52,772 bases of DNA from assembly GCF_002419965.1 (NCBI RefSeq), contig NZ_DIHC01000009.1:73774-126545 (forward strand). Reading direction: 5' to 3'. The position numbers and the translations under genes are program-made. Under the pieces are notes generated by a model. The model was not told where the DNA came from. It saw only the letters and a program-made list of their open reading frames with translations, and made no database searches. Shown here in pieces: positions 37,183-46,177 of this stretch (within the stretch, counting starts at the first letter, position 1; the number at the start of each line of letters is the position of its first letter). Source of the stretch: Pseudomonas sp. UBA5706. GTDB lineage: Bacteria; Pseudomonadota; Gammaproteobacteria; Pseudomonadales; Pseudomonadaceae.

Positions 37183-38268
37183 TCAGTTGGCGCTCGCTTG
37201 GGCGTTGGCAGCCGGTTTCTTGGCCGCAGCCTTGGCGGGAGCGACCTTGGCCTTGGCGGGTGCTGCTTTTTTCGCCGCAGCCTTCTTGGCAGCCGGCGCC
37301 TTGGCGGCAGCAGCTTTCTTCGCTGGCGCTGCAGACTTGGCAGGCGCGGCAGCGGTCGGCGCGACAGTGGGCTTGGCCTCCTGCACGGCGACCAACGTCG
37401 GCGAAGGCGGCAAGTTGTACTTGGCCATCAGCGCAACCATGGTGTCCTGCGGCGTCATGATGATTTCCACACGACGGTTCAGAGCACGACCCGCCGCGCT
37501 GTCGTCAGCCGCGCGCGGCATGACTGCACCCATGCCACGCAGGTTCAGGCGATTGCGCTCCAGACCGCTCAAACGGAAGATAGCCGCCACCGACTGGGCG
37601 CGTTGTTGACTGATCTTAAGATTGGTATCGCTGGCTACATCGCTGTGGCCCAGAATCAGAATTGCTGTTTTTTGATCGCCTTCCACGACCTTGGCCATGC
37701 GAGTGATGGGGCCGAGATTGATCGGCAGGAGCATCTCCGGGCGGTCTGGGTTGAAAGTACTGTCGACCGGCGCCGTCACGACCAGAACGTCTTCGCGACG
37801 CTCGAACTGGAATTTGCTGTCCTTGACCGCCTCTCGCACTCTTGGCTCGTACTGATCGAGCCACGCCTGCGTGAGTTTCGGGTCAACCTTGGGTACAGCA
37901 GGGGATGCGTCTTTGCGGGCCTGGCTGTTACCGAACGGCCACCACCACTTATTGCCGTCCTCGGCCGTAGCGACCTCTGGCTTAGCGGCTGGCTGGGTAG
38001 CTGCCAGCTCAGGCTTTTTATCGGTACCACCATGATCGGAGCCGAATGGCCAGTACCAGTGCGTACCGCTCTCGGCTTCGGACTTGGCAACTTCCGCGGC
38101 AGCAGGGCTGGCAGGCTTTACCGGCGCTGCTGCAGGCGCAGCATCAGTGCTCTTGCCAGCACCGAACGACCACCAATGGTCGTTGCTTGCAGATGAGTTT
38201 TGAGGGGTCTGAGCGCAGCCGGTGACGGCGAGGCAGAGAGCAAATGCGAGGCTTTTATTGGCAGACAT
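37183..38268 (-). CDS. OmpA-family lipoprotein with Trp-rich repeats and Lys/Ala tail
   Basis: A 361-residue lipoprotein (lipobox V-T-G-C18). Residues 20-120 are low-complexity with three copies of a Trp-aromatic box: DHWWSFG (30-36), HWYWPFG (70-76) and KWWWPFG (107-113). Residues 160-275 form an OmpA-like peptidoglycan-binding domain (ILGHSDVASDTNLKISQQRA, GRALNRRVEI). Residues 299-361 are almost only Ala, Lys and Pro, like histone H1 or AlgP tails. Such a basic tail on an envelope protein is odd and could bind anionic polymers such as lipopolysaccharide, teichoic-like or DNA (inference). Corresponds to PA1048. Confidence 0.85.
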   Translation of the reverse strand: MSANKSLAFALCLAVTGCAQTPQNSSASNDHWWSFGAGKSTDAAPAAAPVKPASPAAAEVAKSEAESGTHWYWPFGSDHGGTDKKPELAATQPAAKPEVATAEDGNKWWWPFGNSQARKDASPAVPKVDPKLTQAWLDQYEPRVREAVKDSKFQFERREDVLVVTAPVDSTFNPDRPEMLLPINLGPITRMAKVVEGDQKTAILILGHSDVASDTNLKISQQRAQSVAAIFRLSGLERNRLNLRGMGAVMPRAADDSAAGRALNRRVEIIMTPQDTMVALMAKYNLPPSPTLVAVQEAKPTVAPTAAAPAKSAAPAKKAAAAKAPAAKKAAAKKAAPAKAKVAPAKAAAKKPAANAQASAN

Positions 38269-38349
38269 GGGTGACTCACACGAATAATTGATCAGAAAAT
38301 GAACGAAGCAGCGCCCATATAACACGCATAAACGCCGTTTTGGAAAAAG

Positions 38350-38381
38350 AAACCGCCCTACGGTTCCGATCTGGGCGATTT
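38350..38381 (-). terminator. Putative terminator of the serine hydrolase gene
   Basis: AAACCGCCC (38350-38358) pairs with GGGCGATTT (38373-38381), nine pairs including one G-T, with a 14-base loop. On the minus strand TCTTTTTCC follows. Confidence 0.6.
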
Positions 38382-38419
38382 AACTGACAGTCGGTAGAAC
38401 AAGCACTTATCAGCGAAAG

Positions 38420-39568
38420 TTACTGCAAACACTCACCAAGCGTGCGGACCAGACCCTGCGCTCGAGGATCCATCAACACATACGGACCCAGCGTGTTGGT
38501 TACAAAACCAAATGCCACATCACGCTCGGGGTCGGCAAAGCCTACCGAACCGCCGGCGCCCGGATGGCCGAAGGCTTTTTTGCCCAGACCGAATGTCGCG
38601 TTCGGCACCGTCGGCTGGTCAAGCATGCAGCCCAGGCCAAAACGGGTTTTGGTCAGCAAGGTCTTGTCCTGACCAAGGCTGTGTTCGCGGGTCAGCTCGT
38701 TCATCAGCTCGGCGTCCAGCAGACTGCCATCAAGCAGCGCACTGTAGAACCCCGCAAGGCTGCGGGCATTGCCATGACCATTGGCAGCGGGTTGCTGCAT
38801 CCGCCGCCACTGCGGCTTGTTAGTGCTGGTCATGATCGACGGCGGATTGGTGAACGCTCGTGCGGTCATGGAGGCAGGTTCGCGCATTGTCGCCTGCAGC
38901 AGGCGCTGGGCAGCTTCATCACCGACATTGCCTTTGCTGCGGGCGATATGGGCGACGCGGTGAAATTCCTCGTCGGCCAGGCCCACATGGAAATCCAGGC
39001 CCAGCGGGCGCGAGATGCGCGCGGCAATGGACTCACCAGGCGCGCGCCCGTCCGCACGACGAATAACCTCACCGACCAGCCAGCCGTAGGTAATGGCGGC
39101 GTATCCATGGCCTTGGCCCGGCGTCCACCAAGGCTCCTCGGCGGCCAGCGCGTTGGTCATGACCTGCCAATCGTAAAGCGCCTCTGCGGGCAGCAAGCCG
39201 CGAATCGCCGGCAAGCCAGCCTGATGACACAGCAATTGGCGCAAGGTGATCGATTGTTTGCCAGCGACCGCGAATTCGGGCCACAGCCGTGAGACCGGCT
39301 CATCCAGCTTCAGCTTGCCCTCGCCGACCATTTGCAGAGCGGTGACGGCAGTGAATGTCTTGGTACAGGAGAACAGGTTGGCGATGGTGTCGCTCTGCCA
39401 AACCTCTGCACCGTCCTTGTCGGCAGTGCCCGCCCACAGATCCACCACGGTCTGTCCGCCGACCTGCACGCACAAGGCCGCGCCACGCTCTTGCGGATCG
39501 TCGAACAGCGCAGCGAATGCCTCGCGCACCGCTTCGAATTGAAGTTCGAAATGACCTTGAATCTGCAC
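38420..39568 (-). CDS. Serine hydrolase, beta-lactamase fold (class C / family VIII esterase)
   Basis: A 382-residue cytoplasmic esterase-like protein. The SxxK motif is Ser67-C-T-Lys70 in ANLFSCTKTF; the probable base is Tyr156 in GYAAITYGWLVGEV; HPGAGGSVGFADP is the third box near the C-terminus. No signal peptide, so more likely an esterase than a resistance enzyme. I use a GTG start with GGAGAG 8 bases upstream. An upstream in-frame extension of 107 codons runs through a REPIN and into the next gene's 3' end, so it is not coding. Corresponds to PA1047 (esterase). Confidence 0.87.
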   Translation of the reverse strand: MQIQGHFELQFEAVREAFAALFDDPQERGAALCVQVGGQTVVDLWAGTADKDGAEVWQSDTIANLFSCTKTFTAVTALQMVGEGKLKLDEPVSRLWPEFAVAGKQSITLRQLLCHQAGLPAIRGLLPAEALYDWQVMTNALAAEEPWWTPGQGHGYAAITYGWLVGEVIRRADGRAPGESIAARISRPLGLDFHVGLADEEFHRVAHIARSKGNVGDEAAQRLLQATMREPASMTARAFTNPPSIMTSTNKPQWRRMQQPAANGHGNARSLAGFYSALLDGSLLDAELMNELTREHSLGQDKTLLTKTRFGLGCMLDQPTVPNATFGLGKKAFGHPGAGGSVGFADPERDVAFGFVTNTLGPYVLMDPRAQGLVRTLGECLQ

Positions 39569-39657
39569 GTTCGGCTCTCCGGTTCGGGCTGCACAAAATG
39601 CCGTGCATTGTTCCAGCGATTGTCGAATTTGGGAACCGCCCGCGCAGCCATAGATGC

Positions 39658-39743
39658 TGTAGGAGCGTGCTTGCCAGCGATTGTGGTGTGCCGGACGCCA
39701 CTGTCTTGGCAACCGGACGCAATCGCGGGCAAGCGTTCCTACA
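39658..39743. repeat. REPIN between esterase and agarase-like genes
   Basis: TGTAGGAGCGTGCTTGCC begins the left arm and GGGCAAGCGTTCCTACA ends the right arm; ends are near-perfect inverse complements over about 23 bases. An internal CCGGACGCCA / TTGGCAACCGG segment adds inner pairing. The copy is less decayed than the others here, so it is probably recent. Confidence 0.8.
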
Positions 39744-39758
39744 AGCAAGTGAGTTTGA

Positions 39759-42098
39759 TCAGGGAGCGTCCACGGCGAACTTGCCAAACGCATCTGCCAC
39801 CGACCCATTGGCCTTGCGCACGGTCTCGACGAAGCCCTGCCATGGCACATCGGTAATCCCGACCAAACCCAGATGGCCATTTTCGCCATCGAGCTTGCGC
39901 CCGGTCACGGGCTGATCCAGGTACTGGAACCAATGCACGCCAACGATGGAGGGCTCGGACAAGGCGTTTTTCAGGAACCTGGCGTAAGCCGGACCGCGAT
40001 CTTCCTCCCGAGGCACTTCTATGGCGCCTCCCCAGAATGGCCCGCGGTCGCGGGAGCCGAAGTGGAATTCACTGACCAGCACCGGCTTGTCAAGCACACG
40101 CAGCTTGGCGAAGTCCATGCCGTCCTGGGGCTTGAGCGTATAGAGGTTGAAACTCAGGACATCGCAATATCTGGCGCAGGCCTCAACCGCTTCCGGCGTG
40201 CTGACGCTGAAGCGTCCGCCCAGCAGCAGATGGTTAGGCGCATGCCATTTCAAGGCATCGGAAATGGTCTTGAAGTAGGTCTCGGCAAATACGCGCTGGA
40301 AGTACTTGAGGTCGTTTTCGATTTCCGGATGCTGCGGGCTCGGCAAAGGCGGCTCGAAGCCTGGATCCTCCATCAATTCCCACGCCGGCAGGTCGATGCC
40401 CCACGCTTTCGACAAGCCTTCCTGATTGCGGTACTTGTCGCGCAGTTGCTTGAGAAACGCACGCTTGGCCGGTACATCAGTGGTCAGCTTCAAGGTGCCG
40501 TAGGCCAGTGCATAGCGATCCTTGGGATCATCACCAGGGGCCGCCCACGCCAGCTCGTTGTCGGCGAAATAGCCAATCAGATAAGGGTCGTCACGGTGAT
40601 CGCGGGCGGCGATGGCAACCGCCCGCTCGGTCGCCATGGCAAAGCGCGGGTCAAACGGATCGGGCATCCCGCCCCACCAGTCATGACCTGTGCTGATGCT
40701 GACGTAGTCGCCGACAATGGACAGCGGCAGCGTGTAGGGCACACGGTCCTTGTTTTCCAGAGCGGGTTCACTCCAGTTGCCGACGGTATTGAAGCCCCAT
40801 GCCTGAATGCGTTGCAGGGTATGGTCGACCCAGCGCTTGCGGTCCACATTCACCGGCTTGCAATCCACCACAGGCGGCGGTGCCGCGGGCTTCTCGGCCG
40901 AGGGGGCGGGGTGCTCATTGTCAGGCGCATCCTTCGCCGATGAGTCCGTCTCGTCCTCCTCATCGACCGCGGGTGCGGGTCTGACAACCTCGACGCACTT
41001 GGGCACGCCGTAGGTTCGCTGCAGGTTGGCACCGTAGAAATCGAACCAGCGACCCTGGTCGAACTGCCGATCCTTGTTGGCGCCCGTACTGCGATTGTCG
41101 TCACCTGTGCCGTAGAACGCGGACAGTGGATCGTCGTGCCCCGGCAGGCTGGCGAACATCGACTCACGGCCTTCGACATAGGTCTGGCTGTCGTCTGGGG
41201 TAATGGCATTGACCCCCAGCGAATAAAAAGGATGGCCTTCGGGAGTCACCAGGTACCACCGCTCGTTGCGCTTTTCGGTGCGGAAGAACCCCTTGGCTTC
41301 GAATGTCGGCCCCTTGAGCAAACCGCCGTATTTGTCGTGTGCCGGACGATCCTTGAGCCAAGCCTTGAGTTGCTGTTGTTCCTTGCTGGCCAGACTCTTT
41401 AGCTGATCGTCGTTGCTGATTTTTTCCGGCCATTTGTCACGCGTGTACTGGCCATAACCGTCGAGCAGATTGCTGTAGGCAGCCTTTTGAATCGTGTCGT
41501 CCTCCTGGACGCCAAACTTCTCGATCAAGACGCTCTGCGCGACGTTGGGTTGCGACATGTAAACCGAAACCGATGTCACCTGGCTGGCATTCAACTCCCC
41601 ATCGGTATTGGCCAGCAGCACGCGCTGGCCCTGGTAGTTCCATGGCATTGGTGGTCCGGCGCGCATGCCCTGGCTCAGTGCAGCGCTGGCTTTGAGCGGC
41701 ACGATCAGGGTTTGCGCCGGGCCGGCGGGCAGGTCAATGCGGCTGTTAAGCGTTTTGCCATCGCTGCTCTGGATTTGCACATACAGAGTCAGCGCCCAAT
41801 CCATCGCGCTTTGCACGCGCAGCGTCATGGCGCTGTCGCCACTCCAATCCCAAACACCCACCTGCGGTGCCAGGCGCAGGCTGGGTTTGGCCACCGGGTT
41901 GAACGTCACTCGCCGCAACACTTCGCCCTCCGCCGTTTGTTCGGCGTTGGCCTGGGGCAGGCTTGCATCCTGGGTCGTGACCTGCACCACATCGGCGGGA
42001 CGAACGAAATTGAACAGCGTCTGCTGGCCGCCGGATGCGGCATATACAGGGCCTGCGCAGGCAAAAGCGAGGACGGCAGACAACGAACGGCGAATCAT
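39759..42098 (-). CDS. Secreted agarase-like glycoside hydrolase
   Basis: A 779-residue exported protein, signal peptide 1-20. Residues 25-195 are a beta-sandwich similar to the CBM-like domain of agarases (VGVWDWSGDSAMTLRVQSAM). The TIM-barrel part has the acid/base Glu515 in YFADNELAW and the nucleophile Glu677 in LVSEFHFGSRDRG, as in clan GH-A enzymes and GH50-like agarases. Between Cys368 and Cys413 is a disordered acidic/Pro insert. The substrate is probably an own or environmental polysaccharide; agar itself is unlikely in this genus. AAGGAG lies 12 bases upstream. Corresponds to PA1046. Confidence 0.75.
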   Translation of the reverse strand: MIRRSLSAVLAFACAGPVYAASGGQQTLFNFVRPADVVQVTTQDASLPQANAEQTAEGEVLRRVTFNPVAKPSLRLAPQVGVWDWSGDSAMTLRVQSAMDWALTLYVQIQSSDGKTLNSRIDLPAGPAQTLIVPLKASAALSQGMRAGPPMPWNYQGQRVLLANTDGELNASQVTSVSVYMSQPNVAQSVLIEKFGVQEDDTIQKAAYSNLLDGYGQYTRDKWPEKISNDDQLKSLASKEQQQLKAWLKDRPAHDKYGGLLKGPTFEAKGFFRTEKRNERWYLVTPEGHPFYSLGVNAITPDDSQTYVEGRESMFASLPGHDDPLSAFYGTGDDNRSTGANKDRQFDQGRWFDFYGANLQRTYGVPKCVEVVRPAPAVDEEDETDSSAKDAPDNEHPAPSAEKPAAPPPVVDCKPVNVDRKRWVDHTLQRIQAWGFNTVGNWSEPALENKDRVPYTLPLSIVGDYVSISTGHDWWGGMPDPFDPRFAMATERAVAIAARDHRDDPYLIGYFADNELAWAAPGDDPKDRYALAYGTLKLTTDVPAKRAFLKQLRDKYRNQEGLSKAWGIDLPAWELMEDPGFEPPLPSPQHPEIENDLKYFQRVFAETYFKTISDALKWHAPNHLLLGGRFSVSTPEAVEACARYCDVLSFNLYTLKPQDGMDFAKLRVLDKPVLVSEFHFGSRDRGPFWGGAIEVPREEDRGPAYARFLKNALSEPSIVGVHWFQYLDQPVTGRKLDGENGHLGLVGITDVPWQGFVETVRKANGSVADAFGKFAVDAP

Positions 42099-42205
42099 GT
42101 GATCGGGTGCTCCTTGATCTCGGAAACCGCCGCGTCAGGTGACACCCTGACAATCGGGCAGACCGGGATAAGACCCGCTCGGGCGCCTTTTATCCCGGAC
42201 AACGC

Positions 42206-44350
42206 TCAGGAAATTTCCCGGCGGAATGGCGGCAATGCATTAAGGATGGCCTTGCCGTAACGCTGGGTAACCACGCGCCGATCCAGCAAGGTGATGATGC
42301 CGCGGTCCTGCTCGGTCCGCAGCAGCCGACCGCAGGCCTGGATCAGGCGCAAAGACGCGTCGGGCACGGCGATTTCCATAAACGGATTGCCGCCGCGAGC
42401 TTCGATCCATTCGGCCAGTGCGGCTTCAACCGGGTCGTCCGGCACCGCAAACGGAATCTTGGCGATGACCACGTGCTCGCAGTACGCGCCTGGCAAGTCG
42501 ACGCCTTCGGCGAAGCTGGCCAGACCGAACAGCACGCTTTCATCACCGCCATCGACCCGCGCCTTGTGTTTGTTGAGGGTTTCCTGCTTGGACAGGTTGC
42601 CCTGAATGAACACCCGCTTGCGCCAGTCACGCTCCAGTCCGTCGAACACTTCCTGCATCTGTTTGCGTGAGGAAAACAGCACCAGCGTGCCCTTGGAGCC
42701 TTCCACCAGATCCGGCAGTTCGCGAATGATCGCTGCCGTGTGTTCGGCAGCATTGCGCGGATCGGCCTTGAGGTCCGGTACCCGCAGTACACCGGCGTCG
42801 GCGTGATGAAAGGGGCTTGGCACCACAGCAGTCACAGCGTCCTTGGGCAGACCGGCGCGCATGCGAAAACGGTCGAACTTGCCAAGGGCGGTGAGCGTTG
42901 CGGAGGTGACCAACGCGCCGTAGGCCACGTTCCACAGGTTGCGGCGCAGCATCTCGGCCGCAAGGATCGGGCTGGCGTTGACTTCAATGTCAAACAGCGA
43001 ACCGCTGTCGGCCAGGGTCAGCCAGCGCGCCATGGGCGGGCTGTTTTCCGGGTCCTCAGCGGTGAACGCGGTCCACAGTTCCCAGTTGCCATGGGCTCGG
43101 GCCAGCAGGCTGCCGAACAGCGGATACCACTCTTCGGCCTGATGGCTGGCGATGCCGATATTGACCTCGCCATCCATGCCTTCCTTGAGCAGTTCGGTGA
43201 GCCGGGTGAACAGGTCGTCAAGCCGGGCAAAACCCTTTTTCAGCTCGATGCCCATCTCGCGCATGTGCTCGGGCACCACGCCCCCGACAAAGCGATGACG
43301 CGGGCGCTCACGGCCCTCCATGTCCTCGCCGGCCTTGAAATCGGCCAGTTGCTCGCACGCGGTAAACATGAACTGCTGCTGGGTCTTGATCTCGCGGGCC
43401 AGCTCCGGCACCTGCTCGATCAGCTTGCCCAGATCACCGGGCAGCGGGTGCTGGGCCAGTAACTTGGTGAGATTCTTGGCGGTCTGCTCCAACCAATCGG
43501 CGGTCGAACGCAGGCGACTGAAATGCGCGAAGTGGCCGATGGCCTTGTCTGGCAGGTGGTGGCCTTCGTCGAACACATACAGCGTCTCCCGAGGGTCCGG
43601 CAGCACCGCCCCACCGCCCAGCGCCAGGTCGGCGAGGACCATATCGTGGTTGGTGACAATTACGTCGACCTTCCCCATACCTTCGCGAGCCTTATAAAAC
43701 GCGCACTGCTGGAAATTCGGACAATGTCGGTTGGTGCACTGGCTGTGATCGGTGGTCAGCCGCGCCCAGTCCTGGTCGGCCAGCTCCTGAGGCCAACTGT
43801 CGCGGTCGCCGTCCCATTTGTTACCGGCGAGTTTCTCGATCATGGTGGTGAAGAGCTTCTGGCTGGCCTCGTCGACCTCGATCTTGAAGCCTTCTTCCTC
43901 GAAAAGCTGAGCGGTGGCAGTCTGTGCGTTGCCTTCCTGCAGCAGCATGTCGAGCTTGGACAGGCACATGTAACGGCCGCGCCCTTTGGCCAGAGAAAAG
44001 GTGAAACTCAAGCCGCTGTTGCGCATCAGGTCAGGCAGGTCTTTGTGGACGATCTGCTCCTGCAGCGCGACGGTTGCCGTGGCAATGACCAGGCGCTTTC
44101 CCGCAGCCTTTGCCGTGGGAATCGCGGCGATCGCGTAAGCCACGGTCTTGCCGGTGCCGGTCCCCGCCTCCACCGCGACCACCGCCGGGTCGCCCGAACG
44201 ACGGCCTTCCTCGTCGGTGTCTATATCTCCCAGCACCTTGGCCACCTCGGCAATCATCAAGCGCTGGCCGTAGCGAGGCTTGAGGCTCTTGGCTTCGAGG
44301 AAACGCGAATACGCGCCCTGAATCTGGGATTTGAGTTCGGTACTGATCAT
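42206..44350 (-). CDS. dinG: ATP-dependent DNA helicase DinG
   Basis: A 714-residue XPD-like 5'-3' helicase that unwinds D-loops, R-loops and G-quadruplexes in repair. Walker A GTGTGKT at 63-69; the four iron-sulfur cysteines are Cys129, Cys205, Cys210 and Cys216 (QCTNRHCPNFQQC); motif II is DEGH (261-264) rather than DEAH; C-terminal motifs ACGRLLRTEQDRG and LLDRRV are complete. Length equals E. coli DinG (716). The gene diverges from the CopD-like gene. A REP-free 107-base spacer separates it from the agarase-like gene. Confidence 0.93.
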   Translation of the reverse strand: MISTELKSQIQGAYSRFLEAKSLKPRYGQRLMIAEVAKVLGDIDTDEEGRRSGDPAVVAVEAGTGTGKTVAYAIAAIPTAKAAGKRLVIATATVALQEQIVHKDLPDLMRNSGLSFTFSLAKGRGRYMCLSKLDMLLQEGNAQTATAQLFEEEGFKIEVDEASQKLFTTMIEKLAGNKWDGDRDSWPQELADQDWARLTTDHSQCTNRHCPNFQQCAFYKAREGMGKVDVIVTNHDMVLADLALGGGAVLPDPRETLYVFDEGHHLPDKAIGHFAHFSRLRSTADWLEQTAKNLTKLLAQHPLPGDLGKLIEQVPELAREIKTQQQFMFTACEQLADFKAGEDMEGRERPRHRFVGGVVPEHMREMGIELKKGFARLDDLFTRLTELLKEGMDGEVNIGIASHQAEEWYPLFGSLLARAHGNWELWTAFTAEDPENSPPMARWLTLADSGSLFDIEVNASPILAAEMLRRNLWNVAYGALVTSATLTALGKFDRFRMRAGLPKDAVTAVVPSPFHHADAGVLRVPDLKADPRNAAEHTAAIIRELPDLVEGSKGTLVLFSSRKQMQEVFDGLERDWRKRVFIQGNLSKQETLNKHKARVDGGDESVLFGLASFAEGVDLPGAYCEHVVIAKIPFAVPDDPVEAALAEWIEARGGNPFMEIAVPDASLRLIQACGRLLRTEQDRGIITLLDRRVVTQRYGKAILNALPPFRREIS

Positions 44351-44408
44351 GGGCAGGGTCGTTGGCTCGGCGTTACAGGATTTGCAGGTAGAAAAACCGC
44401 TGGATAAA

Positions 44409-44438
44409 TTATCAGTGGTGGCAGCGGGCGGCTATCAT
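44409..44438 (+). promoter_or_regulatory. Putative sigma-70 promoter of the CopD-like gene
   Basis: TTATCA (44409-44414), an 18-base spacer and TATCAT (44433-44438) match the boxes at 4/6 and 5/6, with an inferred start about 30 bases before the ATG. Confidence 0.5.
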
Positions 44439-44475
44439 ACCGCGCTAATTCTTTCTGCGCAGATCGGAGTTCTCG

Positions 44476-44940
44476 ATGCCACTTGTAGCCTTTGTCTACG
44501 TCCTGCATGTGCTAGCCGCTGTTTTGTGGGTAGGCGGGATGTTTTTCGCCTGGATGATTCTGCGACCAGCGGTCATCGCCGCACTGGAGGGCCCGGCGCG
44601 GCTGAAACTGTGGGTGCAGGTGTTCGCGCGTTTTTTCGTCTGGGTATGGTGCGCGATCATCATGCTGCCGGTGACCGGGATCGGCATGATCAGCATTAAT
44701 TTCAGCGGCTTTCAGACTGCACCGCGTTACGTACAGGTGATGATCGGGCTGTATGTGGTGATGGTGGCGTTGTTTCTGAGGATTTCGACGTTGAACCTGC
44801 CGCAACTGCGCAAGGCCGTGGATGCCGGGCAGTGGGCCGAGGGTGCAGTGGCGCTGGGGGGAATACGGCGCCTGGTTGGCATCAACCTGCTGGTGGGGAT
44901 TGTGGTGATTGCGATCGCGGCGGCACGCCCAGGGTTTTGA
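44476..44940 (+). CDS. CopD-like integral membrane protein
   Basis: A 154-residue inner-membrane protein with four hydrophobic helices. The first helix FVYVLHVLAAVLWVGGMFF contains the His and WVGG motif shared by CopD and related families. Other CopD partners (CopC, PcoD) are absent from the neighbourhood, so a copper role is only possible. GGAG lies 6 bases before the ATG. Corresponds in position to PA1044. Confidence 0.75.
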   Translation: MPLVAFVYVLHVLAAVLWVGGMFFAWMILRPAVIAALEGPARLKLWVQVFARFFVWVWCAIIMLPVTGIGMISINFSGFQTAPRYVQVMIGLYVVMVALFLRISTLNLPQLRKAVDAGQWAEGAVALGGIRRLVGINLLVGIVVIAIAAARPGF

Positions 44941-45061
44941 TTGAAACCAAGGCCCCCATACAGTACCTGCGCGGCTTGTCGGCGGCGGCTTTGATGAAAT
45001 CGCTACCGCCGGTAAGCCATGCTGTCAGTGGGGCAATGGTCCTGTTACGAGGAAGGTGGCG

Positions 45062-45835
45062 TTACAATTTGCGCACATTTACAGATCCCGCAGGCCCGAC
45101 GGCACCAGATTGACCTTTGTCGCCGTTCCTGCCGGATTTAGCGCCGTCGGTGTGATACACCAGACAGCCCTTGGACGCACCGCCCTTGCCGCCGCGACCG
45201 CCCTCCCCACCGATTCCGCCCGCCCCGCCCTGCACGTTGACTTTCACGCGTTCATCCGCAAAAGCCTGGGGCAGTTCCAGGCGCACCACTGCACCGGGCG
45301 CACCGTCATGGCCATTGCCGCCGTTGTCGCCGTCGAAACCACGGCTCGCCGCGCCCCAGGTACAGCCCGGCTCCTGACCGTTGCCGCCGTCCAGGCCTGC
45401 ATAACCCGGCGACCCTGCGCCGCCGCGTGCATCAATGGACAGTTCGTCGGCATTCAATGCCTCGATCCTCAGATTCAGATTACGGCCTGGCGACGGCGCT
45501 TTCTCGAACGTCCCGGGCGCGCCGCGAGCGGTAATTTCGGCACCACTGCTCAGGTCACCCTGTTTGACCTGCAGCGTGAACGAGTCGACGCTTGGCACGA
45601 TAGCGATGCGCGATTCATGGCCCATGACCAACTGCCCGACCCGCACCTCAGTCAACCCGCGCGGGATCAGCAGGGTACCGTAATCGGCCACTTCCAGACG
45701 GTCCAGTTGCACGACACTGGCGTTGTTCGGCAGGCGCATCAACGAATGGGTTTGCACCGAGATGCTTTGGGCGATCACCATAGAACTGCTCAGGGCCGAC
45801 AGTAGGCCTGCCGTCATCAATAACGCATTACGCAT
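45062..45835 (-). CDS. Exported collagen-like glycine-rich protein
   Basis: A 257-residue exported protein (signal peptide about residues 1-22). Residues 23-130 look like a beta-rich N-terminal domain (PNNASVVQLDRLEVADYGTL). From residue 100 onward there are blocks of imperfect Gly-X-Y and GG-rich repeats: GGAGSPGYAGLDGGNG, GFDGDNGGNGHDGAPGAVV and GGAGGIGGEGGRGGKGGASK, ending SGAVGPAGSVNV. Only two Cys in the repeats. Triple helix formation is uncertain because the periodicity is broken. The start codon overlaps the DUF1145 gene's end by eight bases; GGAGG precedes it. Probably surface or periplasmic. Confidence 0.75.
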   Translation of the reverse strand: MRNALLMTAGLLSALSSSMVIAQSISVQTHSLMRLPNNASVVQLDRLEVADYGTLLIPRGLTEVRVGQLVMGHESRIAIVPSVDSFTLQVKQGDLSSGAEITARGAPGTFEKAPSPGRNLNLRIEALNADELSIDARGGAGSPGYAGLDGGNGQEPGCTWGAASRGFDGDNGGNGHDGAPGAVVRLELPQAFADERVKVNVQGGAGGIGGEGGRGGKGGASKGCLVYHTDGAKSGRNGDKGQSGAVGPAGSVNVRKL

Positions 45836-46103
45836 GGTGAACCTCCGCCTGGTGGCGACCGAAGGACTGCAGGTGGAAAATGCCGAAAATCAGAATCTGT
45901 ACGCGGTCAAGCCAAGGATGTGGACGCCCCCGCAGGCTGCCATTGAAGAGAAACAACTCCATTAGATGGGTCAGCAGCAACAGACTGCCGGCCAGCGTGA
46001 TCAACATATCGAAAGGAATCGGCAGGACGGCCACCTGGTTGACCAGCACCACTGCCCAGAACCCTAACGTCAACACTTTTCCCAACCCCCAAACCACCTT
46101 CAT
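45828..46103 (-). CDS. DUF1145 small membrane protein
   Basis: A 91-residue inner-membrane protein, MKVVWGLGKVLTLGFWAVV..., with three hydrophobic segments and a conserved LFNGSLRGRPHPW loop, the DUF1145 (COG3776) family, function unknown. The ATG at 46103 with GGGG upstream fits the family; the frame is open ten codons further. It overlaps the start of the collagen-like gene by eight bases, so the two are co-translated. Corresponds to PA1042. Confidence 0.8.
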   Translation of the reverse strand: MKVVWGLGKVLTLGFWAVVLVNQVAVLPIPFDMLITLAGSLLLLTHLMELFLFNGSLRGRPHPWLDRVQILIFGIFHLQSFGRHQAEVHHA

Positions 46104-46177
46104 GACACGCCCCTGCTGTTTTTTTATTTCCATGCTGCAAAAAATGCTTTGCGCACAGTACGGCGACGGAGGCGACT

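Noticed and set aside
38420..39889. Longer N-terminal version of the esterase
   Set aside because: The upstream extension crosses a REPIN and overlaps the 3' end of the agarase-like gene; the shorter GTG start has a good ribosome site and family length.
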